From Thermomonas sp. (GTDB lineage: Bacteria; Pseudomonadota; Gammaproteobacteria; Xanthomonadales; Xanthomonadaceae): a stretch of DNA of 7,173 nt. A program made the translations under genes and the position numbers. Under the pieces are notes generated by a model. It saw only the letters and a program-made list of their open reading frames with translations. It was not told the DNA's origin and did not search any database. Where the stretch lies: contig JANJSW010000309.1 in assembly GCA_024711415.1 (NCBI GenBank), positions 1-7,173 on the forward strand, read 5' to 3'. This document shows, one piece after another, positions 1-5,717 of this stretch; position 1 is the first letter of the stretch; every line of letters begins with the position of its first letter.

Positions 1-283
1 AGTGGAAGCGCCATTCGCTGGACGGGATCAGCTGTCCTGGCGGGCAGGTGCCGTCCGCTTCGAGGTAGACGATGTCCTCGGGGAGCAGGCGGTCATAGGC
101 GCGCCCGGTCGGGGTGATCAGCAGCCCGTCGCGCCAGCGGATGCTGGCGTTGCCGGACTTGTTCAGCGACAACCCGCTGGCGTTCATCGCGCGGCAGTGG
201 TCGATCAGCGACTGCCGGGCGGCGCGCTCGTGGTCGTGCAGGATGTGCGAATTCGGCATCCGCAAAGGATAACGGGAAGCCAT
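1..283 (-). CDS. Class II aldolase/adducin family protein, FucA-like (N-terminal part, runs off left edge)
   Basis: Only the first 94 codons are present; the C-terminal part lies outside the window. Seen in the sequence: a KSGNASIR segment (residues 42-49), LITPTG (55-60) and PSSEWRFH (87-94). These match the phosphate-binding loop (GNxSxR), the TPxG strand and the SSEWRFH segment of E. coli L-fuculose-1-phosphate aldolase, whose Glu (E90 here) is the catalytic acid/base. The family are zinc-dependent, cytoplasmic aldolases or epimerases acting on sugar phosphates and related compounds. The zinc-binding His residues (an HxH further on and one later) are not in the window, so activity and substrate cannot be judged. 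The start chosen is the ATG at 283-281. An in-frame ATG at 259-257 (residue 9) is an alternative, and neither has a clear Shine-Dalgarno sequence. The gene follows the permease on the same strand but is separated from it by a terminator. Substrate unknown; family call is confident. Confidence 0.88.
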   Translation of the reverse strand, partial: MASRYPLRMPNSHILHDHERAARQSLIDHCRAMNASGLSLNKSGNASIRWRDGLLITPTGRAYDRLLPEDIVYLEADGTCPPGQLIPSSEWRFH

Positions 284-287
284 AACG

Positions 288-313
288 AAAAACCCGGCCG
301 GAGCCGGGTTTTT
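288..313 (-). terminator. Rho-independent terminator after the amino acid permease (symmetric, could act both ways)
   Basis: A perfect 11-bp inverted repeat (AAAAACCCGGC / GCCGGGTTTTT) surrounds a four-base loop. Read on the minus strand it is a GC-rich hairpin ending in five T, 21 bases after the permease stop codon, so it very likely ends that transcript. The A-tract on the other side makes it able to work on the plus strand too, although no plus-strand gene enters it from the left. Its T-tract ends only four bases before the candidate ATG of the aldolase gene. Confidence 0.9.
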
Positions 314-333
314 CGCGGTGCGTGGCCCTGCGA

Positions 334-1872
334 TCAGGCCTGCGGACCTTCGTGGAACTTGGGTTCTGCTTCCATCGTGGTGCCGCCTTCCGGGCCGGTG
401 ATGCCGCGGGCCAGGTCGCTGTGGCGATAGCCGTAGAGGGCGTACACGATCAGGCCGATCACCGCCCAGCCCAGGAACATGGCGATGGTGTAGAGCGACA
501 GGTTCAGGAACAGCAGCAGGCAGCCGGCGATGGCGAGCGGGCAGACGACCCATGCCATCGGGGTGCGGAACGGGCGATGGCGCTGAGGGTCGCGCTTGCG
601 CAGGATCAGCACGCCCAAAGACACCGCAATGAACGCGAACAGGGTGCCGGAGTTGGAGATGTCGGCCAGGATGCCCACCGGGAACATCGCCGCGAACAGC
701 GCCACGAACACGCCGGTGACCATGGTGACCACGTGCGGGGTGCGGAACTTGGGGTGCACCTTGGACAGTGCTTCCGGCAGCAGGCCGTCACGCGACATGG
801 TGAAGAAGATGCGGGTCTGGCCGTAGATCATCATCAGAACCACCGACGGCAGTGCCAGCGCGGCGGCCAGGCCGATCGCGTTGCCCCAGCCGGCGAAACC
901 CATCACCTTCAGCACGTGGGCCAGCGGTTCCTTGCTGCACACCAGCGCATCGGAGCCTGCGCAGGCCGCGGCCATCTGCGGGGTGCCAGGATGGAAGGCC
1001 ACGCCGCTGGCGTCCAGCATCGGCTGCGACCCGATCGCGCCGACCGCGCCGTAGCCCACCAGCATGTAGAAGATGGTGCAGACCAGTAGCGAGCCGATCA
1101 GGCCGATCGGGATGTTGCGGTTCGGATTCTTGGTTTCCTCGGCCGCGGTGGAGACCGCGTCAAAGCCGACGTAGGCGAAGAAGATCGATGCCGCCGCGCC
1201 GAGCACGCCGATGCCACCCATCGGGCTGCCCCAGCCGGTGGGGAAGAACGGCTGGAAGTTGGCGTCCTGGGCCGCCGGCACCGCGATGATGATGAACGCC
1301 GTCAGCGCGACCACCTTGATCAGCACCAGCACCGCATTGACCTTGGCCGACTTGGAAGTGCCGATCACCAGCAGGCCGGTGATCACCAGGGCGATGGTGA
1401 AGGCCAGCAGATTGAAGGCGCCGCCATCCATCGGACCGGTCTTGAGCGCCATCGGCAGCTCTATCCCGGCGCTGGCCAACAGGCCGTTCATGTAGCCGGA
1501 CCAGCCCACCGCCACCGCACCGGCGGCCACCGCGTATTCCAGCACCAGCGCCCAGCCCACGGTCCAGGCGATCGCCTCGCCCATCACCGCGTAGGTGTAG
1601 GTGTAGGCGGAGCCGGCCACCGGCACCATCGAGGCCAGCTCGGAGTAGGCCAGCGCGGCCAGTGCGCACACCACCGCTGCGATCACGAACGCCAGCATCA
1701 TCGCCGGGCCGGCCTTCTGCCCCGCTTCCGCGGTCAGCACGAAGATGCCGGTGCCGATGATGGCGCCAATGCCGAGCATGGTCAGCTGGAAGGCGCCCAG
1801 CTGGCGCGTGAGGGCTTTCTTTTCCGCCGTCTCGAGAATCTTGTCGAGCGGCTTGATTCGCTGGAACAGCAT
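334..1872 (-). CDS. APC-superfamily amino acid permease, cationic amino acid transporter (CAT) type
   Basis: Predicted 512-residue inner-membrane transporter that takes up amino acids, probably with protons; the substrate cannot be told from sequence. Seen: a short cytoplasmic N-terminus, then the APC signature GIGAIIGTGIF (34-44) in the unwound first helix, about twelve to fourteen hydrophobic segments, the FFAYVGFDAVSTAAEE segment (231-246) followed by KNPNRNIPIG, and MSRDGLLP (359-366). The FxAYxGFD...EExKNP pattern is typical of the CAT branch (YfnA, GkApcT and animal CAT proteins). Length is normal for this branch. A non-cytoplasmic loop near 285-318 holds two cysteines (C304, C312). The hydrophilic tail after residue 482 is short. 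The start ATG (1872-1870) is preceded by GGGGGAG at seven bases, which settles it. The gene stands alone between a candidate promoter and a strong terminator and is divergent from the Nudix gene. Confidence 0.93.
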   Translation of the reverse strand: MLFQRIKPLDKILETAEKKALTRQLGAFQLTMLGIGAIIGTGIFVLTAEAGQKAGPAMMLAFVIAAVVCALAALAYSELASMVPVAGSAYTYTYAVMGEAIAWTVGWALVLEYAVAAGAVAVGWSGYMNGLLASAGIELPMALKTGPMDGGAFNLLAFTIALVITGLLVIGTSKSAKVNAVLVLIKVVALTAFIIIAVPAAQDANFQPFFPTGWGSPMGGIGVLGAAASIFFAYVGFDAVSTAAEETKNPNRNIPIGLIGSLLVCTIFYMLVGYGAVGAIGSQPMLDASGVAFHPGTPQMAAACAGSDALVCSKEPLAHVLKVMGFAGWGNAIGLAAALALPSVVLMMIYGQTRIFFTMSRDGLLPEALSKVHPKFRTPHVVTMVTGVFVALFAAMFPVGILADISNSGTLFAFIAVSLGVLILRKRDPQRHRPFRTPMAWVVCPLAIAGCLLLFLNLSLYTIAMFLGWAVIGLIVYALYGYRHSDLARGITGPEGGTTMEAEPKFHEGPQA

Positions 1873-1879
1873 CAGGTGA

Positions 1880-1886
1880 CTCCCCC
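1880..1886 (-). promoter_or_regulatory. Ribosome binding site of the permease gene
   Basis: GGGGGAG on the minus strand lies seven bases before the ATG at 1872-1870. It is one of the clearest Shine-Dalgarno matches in the window and fixes the permease start. Confidence 0.75.
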
Positions 1887-1934
1887 GGTTCTTGTTGTGG
1901 TCGGCCGCCTGCAGGCATGCCGCAAGCCGCCGAC

Positions 1935-1962
1935 CTTAAACGGACAGGGGCGTCCGGCACAA
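1935..1962 (-). promoter_or_regulatory. Candidate sigma-70 type promoter of the permease gene
   Basis: On the minus strand TTGTGC (1962-1957) is separated by 16 bases from TTTAAG (1940-1935). The match is 3/6 at -35 and 4/6 at -10, in an otherwise very GC-rich stretch. It would give a leader of about 55 bases. The spacer is exactly filled by the inverted repeat CGGAC-N6-GTCCG (1941-1956), which could be an operator but is short. No experiment or alignment supports this. Confidence 0.35.
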
Positions 1963-1983
1963 GCGCCGACGGTCACGACGCGG

Positions 1984-1989
1984 GATAAT
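1984..1989 (+). promoter_or_regulatory. Candidate -10 element of the Nudix gene promoter
   Basis: GATAAT matches the -10 consensus in five of six positions and stands out in GC-rich DNA. No good -35 is seen upstream. Transcription would begin near 1996, giving a leader of roughly 28 bases before the ATG at 2024. This element overlaps the upstream in-frame ATG at 1988, which argues against translation from there. Confidence 0.4.
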
Positions 1990-2007
1990 GCAGCGCATTC
2001 AGATTCC

Positions 2008-2013
2008 GAGGAG
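2008..2013 (+). promoter_or_regulatory. Ribosome binding site deciding the Nudix start
   Basis: GAGGAG lies ten bases before the ATG at 2024 and lies inside the longer reading frame that begins at 1988. It supports 2024 as the true start. Confidence 0.6.
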
Positions 2014-2023
2014 CAAACCCGCG

Positions 2024-2563
2024 ATGGACGCAGCCCTGCAAGCGGCGCTGGAAGGTTATGCCGGACGCTGGCCGGACGAAGCTGCCACCGTCGCGCTGTT
2101 CCGCGAACTGCTGGCCGATGCCGAAGATCCGTTCCGCCGCGAGCGCCTTGCGGGTCATTTCACCGCCTCGTGCTGGCTGGTGGACCGCAGCGGCACGCGC
2201 GTGCTGCTGACCCACCATCGCAAGCTGGGCCTGTGGCTGCAGCTGGGCGGGCACGCCGATGGCCAGCGCGAACTTCCGCTGGCGGCGCTGCGCGAGGCGG
2301 AGGAGGAATCCGGGCTGGCCGGCCTGCGCGTCAGCGACGCGATCTTCGACCTCGACCGCCACTGGATCCCCGAACACAAGTCCGTGCCCGCGCACTGGCA
2401 TTACGACGTGCGCTACGTGGTGCATGCCGGCGAGGACGAGGCCTACACCATCAGCGAGGAATCGCTGGACCTGGCCTGGCGCCGCATCGACGATCTGGCC
2501 GCCGACCCGGCGACGGATGCATCGGTGCGGCGGATGGCGGGGAAGTGGCTGGCGCGCGGCTGA
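2024..2563 (+). CDS. Nudix hydrolase family protein
   Basis: A 179-residue cytoplasmic protein of the Nudix superfamily, which hydrolyses nucleoside diphosphates linked to another group, using Mg2+ or Mn2+. Substrate unknown. Seen: a helical N-terminal segment (1-45), the strand LLTHHRKLGLWLQLGGHADG (61-80), and a Nudix box at 76-98 ending in REAEEESGL (90-98), so the metal-binding core R-E-x-x-E-E is intact (R90, E91, E94, E95). The Glu expected in the first half of the classical box (G-x5-E-x7-RE) is R82. I recall related proteins with GGHADG also lacking that Glu, so this looks like a subfamily trait. A conserved-looking HWHYDVRYVV strand (124-133) follows. The start at 2024 is preferred over the in-frame ATG at 1988 (12 codons longer) because of GAGGAG ahead of it and a promoter-like GATAAT covering 1988. 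The stop abuts the stop of serA on the other strand. Confidence 0.88.
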   Translation: MDAALQAALEGYAGRWPDEAATVALFRELLADAEDPFRRERLAGHFTASCWLVDRSGTRVLLTHHRKLGLWLQLGGHADGQRELPLAALREAEEESGLAGLRVSDAIFDLDRHWIPEHKSVPAHWHYDVRYVVHAGEDEAYTISEESLDLAWRRIDDLAADPATDASVRRMAGKWLARG

Positions 2564-3805
2564 TCAGTACAGCACGCGCGTCCGCAGGGTGCCTTCGATC
2601 GCCGCCAGCTCGTCGCGGATGGCCGCCGCCTGCGCCTCGTCGGCGCTGACATCGATCACCACGTAGCCCACGTTCGCGTCGGTGCGCAGGAACTGGCCGT
2701 CGATGTTGACCGCGTGGCGGCTGAAGATCTCGTTGACCTTCGACAGCACGCCCGGCACGTTGCGGTGGATGTGCAGCAGGCGCAGGCTGCCCTCGTGCTC
2801 GGGCAGCGTCACCTCGGGGAAGTTGACCGCCGACAGGGTGCTGCCGTTGTCGCTGTAGCGCACCAGCTTGGCCGCCACCTCCACGCCGATGTTGTCCTGC
2901 GCTTCCAGCGTGCTGCCGCCGATGTGCGGGGTCAGGATCACGTTGTCGCGGCCGCGCAGCGGCGATTCGAAGACGTCGCCGTTGGCCTTGGGTTCGACCG
3001 GGAACACGTCCACCGCGGCGCCGCCGAGATGACCGGATTCCAGCGCCGCGGCCAGCGCTTCGATCACCACCACGGTGCCGCGCGCGGCGTTGATGAGGTG
3101 CGCGCCGGGCTTCATCCTGGCCAGCTGCTGCGCGCCGATCATCCACTGGGTGGACGGGGTTTCCGGCACGTGCAGGGTGACCACGTCGGCGCGCGAGAGC
3201 AGATCGTCCAGCCCGGCCGCGGCGCGGGCGTTGCCCAGCGACAGCTTGGTTTCGATGTCGTGGAAGATCACCTGCATGCCCAGCCCCTCGGCCAGCACGC
3301 CCACCTGGGTGCCGATGTGGCCATAGCCGACGATGCCGAGCGTCTTGCCGCGCACTTCGTGGCTGCCGGTGGCGGCCTTCGACCAGCCGCCGCGGTGGCA
3401 CTCGGCGCTTTTCTGCGGGATGCCGCGCATCAGCATCACCGTCTGCGCCAGCACCAGTTCGGCCACGCTGCGGGTATTGGAATAGGGCGCGTTGAACACC
3501 GGGATGCCGGCCAGCTCGGCGGCGTCCAGGTCCACCTGGTTGGTGCCGATGCAGAAGCAGCCGATGGCGATCAGGCGCTTGGCCTCGGCCAGCACTTCGG
3601 CGGTGAGCTGGGTGCGCGAGCGCAGCCCGACGATATGCGCCTCGGCGATCCGCGCCTTCAGCTCGTCTTCGGGCAGCGCCTTGGCGTGGTATTCGATCTG
3701 GCTGTAGCCGGCGGCGCGCAGCGCGTCCACCGCGGTCTGGCTGACGCCTTCCAGCAGCAGCACGCGGATGTCCTGTTTCGGGAAGGAGGTCTTCTTCAGG
3801 GACAT
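2564..3805 (-). CDS. serA: D-3-phosphoglycerate dehydrogenase with C-terminal ACT domain
   Basis: Cytoplasmic enzyme for the first committed step of L-serine synthesis: 3-phosphoglycerate + NAD+ to 3-phosphohydroxypyruvate. The 413-residue protein matches E. coli SerA (410) in length and domain order: substrate-binding domain (about 10-105 and 298-335), inserted NAD-binding Rossmann domain (about 110-297) with GYGHIG (160-165) and D183 after the second strand, and ACT domain (about 340-413). The catalytic triad can be read as R242, E271 and H294 (equivalent to R240, E269, H292 of E. coli). The ACT residues H347, N349 and N367 correspond to the E. coli serine-binding H344, N346, N364, so feedback inhibition by serine is expected. 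The start ATG at 3805-3803 (MSLKKTSF...) gives the family length. The frame is open further up to 3976, but that would run through the candidate promoter. No strong Shine-Dalgarno is visible. The gene is divergent from the FAD dehydrogenase gene and convergent with the Nudix gene. Confidence 0.96.
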   Translation of the reverse strand: MSLKKTSFPKQDIRVLLLEGVSQTAVDALRAAGYSQIEYHAKALPEDELKARIAEAHIVGLRSRTQLTAEVLAEAKRLIAIGCFCIGTNQVDLDAAELAGIPVFNAPYSNTRSVAELVLAQTVMLMRGIPQKSAECHRGGWSKAATGSHEVRGKTLGIVGYGHIGTQVGVLAEGLGMQVIFHDIETKLSLGNARAAAGLDDLLSRADVVTLHVPETPSTQWMIGAQQLARMKPGAHLINAARGTVVVIEALAAALESGHLGGAAVDVFPVEPKANGDVFESPLRGRDNVILTPHIGGSTLEAQDNIGVEVAAKLVRYSDNGSTLSAVNFPEVTLPEHEGSLRLLHIHRNVPGVLSKVNEIFSRHAVNIDGQFLRTDANVGYVVIDVSADEAQAAAIRDELAAIEGTLRTRVLY

Positions 3806-3836
3806 GCGGGCGACATCCGGCGGGGTACGGATGCCG

Positions 3837-3842
3837 ACTATA
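3837..3842 (-). promoter_or_regulatory. Candidate -10 element of the serA promoter
   Basis: TATAGT on the minus strand matches the -10 consensus at five of six positions and lies about 31 bases before the serA ATG, giving a leader of about 25 bases. The -35 region is poor (A-rich, no TTGACA-like hexamer at 16-18 bases). Confidence 0.45.
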
Positions 3843-3876
3843 GCCAGAAATCCGGCGTTTTTGTTGCGCTGCGTCA

Positions 3877-3885
3877 TGCTATTTT
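3877..3885 (+). promoter_or_regulatory. Candidate extended -10 promoter of the FAD dehydrogenase gene
   Basis: TGCTATTTT fits an extended -10 (TGn followed by TATTTT) on the plus strand in the 169-base divergent region between serA and the FAD dehydrogenase. The -35 is weak. The leader would be about 85 bases. With the serA -10 only about 40 bases away on the other strand, one regulator bound between them could affect both genes. Confidence 0.3.
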
Positions 3886-3974
3886 CCGGGCACAACATGC
3901 CGCCGCGGATGTTGCAGATGAAACCGTGCCGGCACTGCCGTCGCGGCCATGTTTTCCACCGGATCCCCGCCGCC

Positions 3975-5360
3975 ATGTCCGACGCCCGCCTCGAATCCCT
4001 GCGCGCCCTGCTGCCCGAGTTGCGGCTGCTGGTCGAACCCGCCGACCTGGAACACTACGGCCGCGACTGGACCCGGCGCTGGACGCCCGCACCGTTGGCC
4101 GTTGCGCTGCCAGCCAGCGTGGAGGACGTGCAGGCCATCGTGCGCTGGGCCAATGCGCAGGGCGTGGGGATCGTGCCCTCGGGCGGCCGCACCGGCCTGT
4201 CCGGCGGCGCGGTGGCCGCCAACGGCGAACTGGTGCTCAGCCTGGAACGCATGCACAAGGTGCTGGCGTTCGATGCGGTGGATCGCACGCTGACCGTGCA
4301 GGCCGGCATTCCGCTGCAGAAGGTGCAGGAGACGGCGCGCGAACACGGGCTGCAGTACCCGGTGGATTTCGCATCGCGCGGCTCCTGCAGCATCGGCGGC
4401 AACATCGCCACCAATGCCGGCGGCATCCGGGTGGTGCGCTACGGCAATACCCGCGAGTGGGTGGCCGGTGTGAAGCTGGTGACCGGCAGCGGCGAGCTGA
4501 TGACGCTGGGGCGCGGGCTGGTCAAGGATTCCAGCGGCTACGACCTGCGGCACCTGGCGATCGCCTCGGAAGGCACGCTCGGCATCGTCGTCGAGGCCAC
4601 GCTCAAGCTCACCGACCCGCCGCCGCCCAGCAACGTGATGCTGCTGGCGCTGCCGTCGTTCGAGGCGCTGATGCAGGTGTTCGCGGCGTTCCGCGCGCGG
4701 CTGCAGCTGCAGGCCTTCGAGTTCCTGACCGACATCGCCTTGAAGCACGTGCTGGCGCACGGCGAACCGCCGCCGTTCGAGCAGGCCCACCCGTACTACG
4801 TGGTCACGGAATTCGCCAGCGACGAAGCCAGCGAGGCCGAGGCGCTGGCCGCGTTCGGGCAGTGCCTGGAGCAGGGCCTGGTCAGCGATGGCGTGATTTC
4901 CGCCAGCGACGCGCAGGCAGCGCAGCTGTGGCGGCTGCGCGAGGCCATCACCGAAAGCCTGGCGCGCTACGTGCCCTACAAGAACGACGTGTCGGTGCGG
5001 ATCTCGGCGATGCCGGCCTTCCTTGCCGAAACGCAGGCCCTGCTGGGGCGCGAATACCCGCAGCTGGAAGTGGTGTGGTTCGGCCATATCGGCGACGGCA
5101 ACCTGCACATCAACATCCTCAAGCCGGACGCGATGGCGCAGGACGCGTTCGTGGCGGACTGCGAGCGCGTGACCAAGCTGCTGGCCGGGGTGCTGCAGGC
5201 GCACGGCGGCAGCATTTCCGCCGAACACGGTATCGGGCTGGTGAAGAAGCCGTATCTGGCCAGCACCCGCAGCGCGGCGGAAATCGCGGCCATGCGTGGC
5301 ATCAAGGCGGCGCTGGATCCGAACGGGATCATGAATCCCGGCAAGCTGTTCGACGCCTGA
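3975..5360 (+). CDS. FAD-linked dehydrogenase of the GlcD/D2HGDH family, probable D-2-hydroxyglutarate dehydrogenase
   Basis: A 461-residue flavoenzyme of the VAO/PCMH fold that oxidises a D-2-hydroxy acid and passes electrons to an acceptor such as the electron-transfer flavoprotein or quinone pool. Seen: FAD-binding PP-loop PSGGRTGLSGGA (68-79), the CSIGGNIATNAGG segment (138-150), a C-terminal oxidase domain with FGHIGDGNLHIN (369-380), AEHGIG (416-421) and the usual ending DPNGIMNPGKLF (448-459). By hand alignment H371, H378 and E417 match the metal ligands and H418 the catalytic His of human D2HGDH, and R322, T326 and K336 its substrate-binding residues. There is no signal peptide and no Fe-S domain. 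The start at 3975 (MSDARLES...) gives the normal family length of about 460; upstream in-frame ATGs would add sequence unlike the family. The Shine-Dalgarno is weak. The divergent pairing with serA favours D-2-hydroxyglutarate as substrate; D-lactate or glycolate dehydrogenase are the alternatives. Confidence 0.9.
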   Translation: MSDARLESLRALLPELRLLVEPADLEHYGRDWTRRWTPAPLAVALPASVEDVQAIVRWANAQGVGIVPSGGRTGLSGGAVAANGELVLSLERMHKVLAFDAVDRTLTVQAGIPLQKVQETAREHGLQYPVDFASRGSCSIGGNIATNAGGIRVVRYGNTREWVAGVKLVTGSGELMTLGRGLVKDSSGYDLRHLAIASEGTLGIVVEATLKLTDPPPPSNVMLLALPSFEALMQVFAAFRARLQLQAFEFLTDIALKHVLAHGEPPPFEQAHPYYVVTEFASDEASEAEALAAFGQCLEQGLVSDGVISASDAQAAQLWRLREAITESLARYVPYKNDVSVRISAMPAFLAETQALLGREYPQLEVVWFGHIGDGNLHINILKPDAMAQDAFVADCERVTKLLAGVLQAHGGSISAEHGIGLVKKPYLASTRSAAEIAAMRGIKAALDPNGIMNPGKLFDA

Positions 5361-5384
5361 GCGATGCCATGCGCGGCGATCGCG

Positions 5385-5390
5385 TTTAAT
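5385..5390 (+). promoter_or_regulatory. Candidate -10 element before the DUF2388 gene
   Basis: TTTAAT matches five of six -10 positions within the 69-base gap after the FAD dehydrogenase stop. No convincing -35 is present. It would give a leader of about 33 bases. Read-through from the upstream gene is an equally good explanation, since no terminator is visible in the gap. Confidence 0.3.
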
Positions 5391-5418
5391 CTTGCGCTCT
5401 GCTCGCATGCAATCGCCC

Positions 5419-5424
5419 GGAGAG
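5419..5424 (+). promoter_or_regulatory. Ribosome binding site of the DUF2388 gene
   Basis: GGAGAG lies five bases before the ATG at 5430 and eight before the directly following ATG at 5433. Either or both may be used; the spacing slightly favours 5433. Confidence 0.6.
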
Positions 5425-5429
5425 TCTCC

Positions 5430-5717
5430 ATGATGAAGTCCTTCCTGTTTGCCGCGCTGTTGCTTGCGGCGGCTCCCGCATTGGCCGGCAGCTTTGCCTC
5501 CAGCGCATCGTCGGCGGGCTCGGCGACCTCCGGCAGCACTTCCGGCGATGACAAGGTGGTGCTGCAGGCACGCGCGGATGCCGCCGCCTTCGTCGCCAGC
5601 GATGGCGGCATCCGCGGTGCGCGCCTGCAGGCCGCCCTGCGGCTGCTGCGCGAGCGCCGTGCCGATGCGCGCGCTGCCAGCGACATGCAGCTGGCGCAGG
5701 CCATCCTGGCCCGGTGA
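5430..5717 (+). CDS. Small secreted protein of DUF2388 type
   Basis: A 95-residue protein of unknown function. Seen: a clear signal peptide (MMK, hydrophobic 4-15, then PALA with likely cleavage after A19), a Ser/Gly/Ala-rich linker (20-39), and a conserved-looking core DDKVVLQARADAAAFVASDG (40-59) followed by IRGARLQAAL and a helical end with MQLAQAIL (86-93). The order DDKxxL-AR-DAAxFVAS-G-IRGAxLxAAL-LAQAIL is how I recall the DUF2388 family, which is common in Pseudomonas and related bacteria. The mature protein of about 76 residues has no cysteine and should sit in the periplasm or be secreted. The frame is open upstream to 5364, but that extension would bury the signal peptide and bypass the GGAGAG site. 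Its stop overlaps the GTG start of the next gene, so the two are probably translated together. Function not known. Confidence 0.85.
   Translation: MMKSFLFAALLLAAAPALAGSFASSASSAGSATSGSTSGDDKVVLQARADAAAFVASDGGIRGARLQAALRLLRERRADARAASDMQLAQAILAR

Noticed and set aside
322..1089. A 255-codon plus-strand open frame opposite the permease
   Set aside because: His/Gln/Arg-rich with no domain and no ribosome binding site; antisense shadow of a clear membrane transporter.
1907..1916. Ten-base palindrome GCCTGCAGGC in the permease leader
   Set aside because: Short, GC-rich palindromes are expected by chance here; no T-tract follows and no repeat copy is present nearby.
3768..3974. N-terminal extension of the FAD dehydrogenase starting at 3768
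   Set aside because: It would overlap the serA start on the other strand, lacks family similarity, and the start at 3975 gives the usual length of about 460 residues.
3806..3976. N-terminal extension of SerA to the ATG at 3976
   Set aside because: The 413-residue form from 3805 matches the family length, and the extension would run through the promoter-like TATAGT and be unlike known SerA N-termini.
2714..5389. An 891-codon plus-strand open frame, antisense to serA and then out of frame with the FAD dehydrogenase
   Set aside because: Its product is rich in His, Gln, Arg and Ala with no recognisable domain, and it overlaps two strongly supported genes. It is a typical GC-driven shadow frame.
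5361..5390. Possible weak hairpin (GCGAT...ATCGC) followed by GTTT after the FAD dehydrogenase stop
   Set aside because: The stem has only five pairs, the loop is long and the T-run is three bases; not a convincing terminator.
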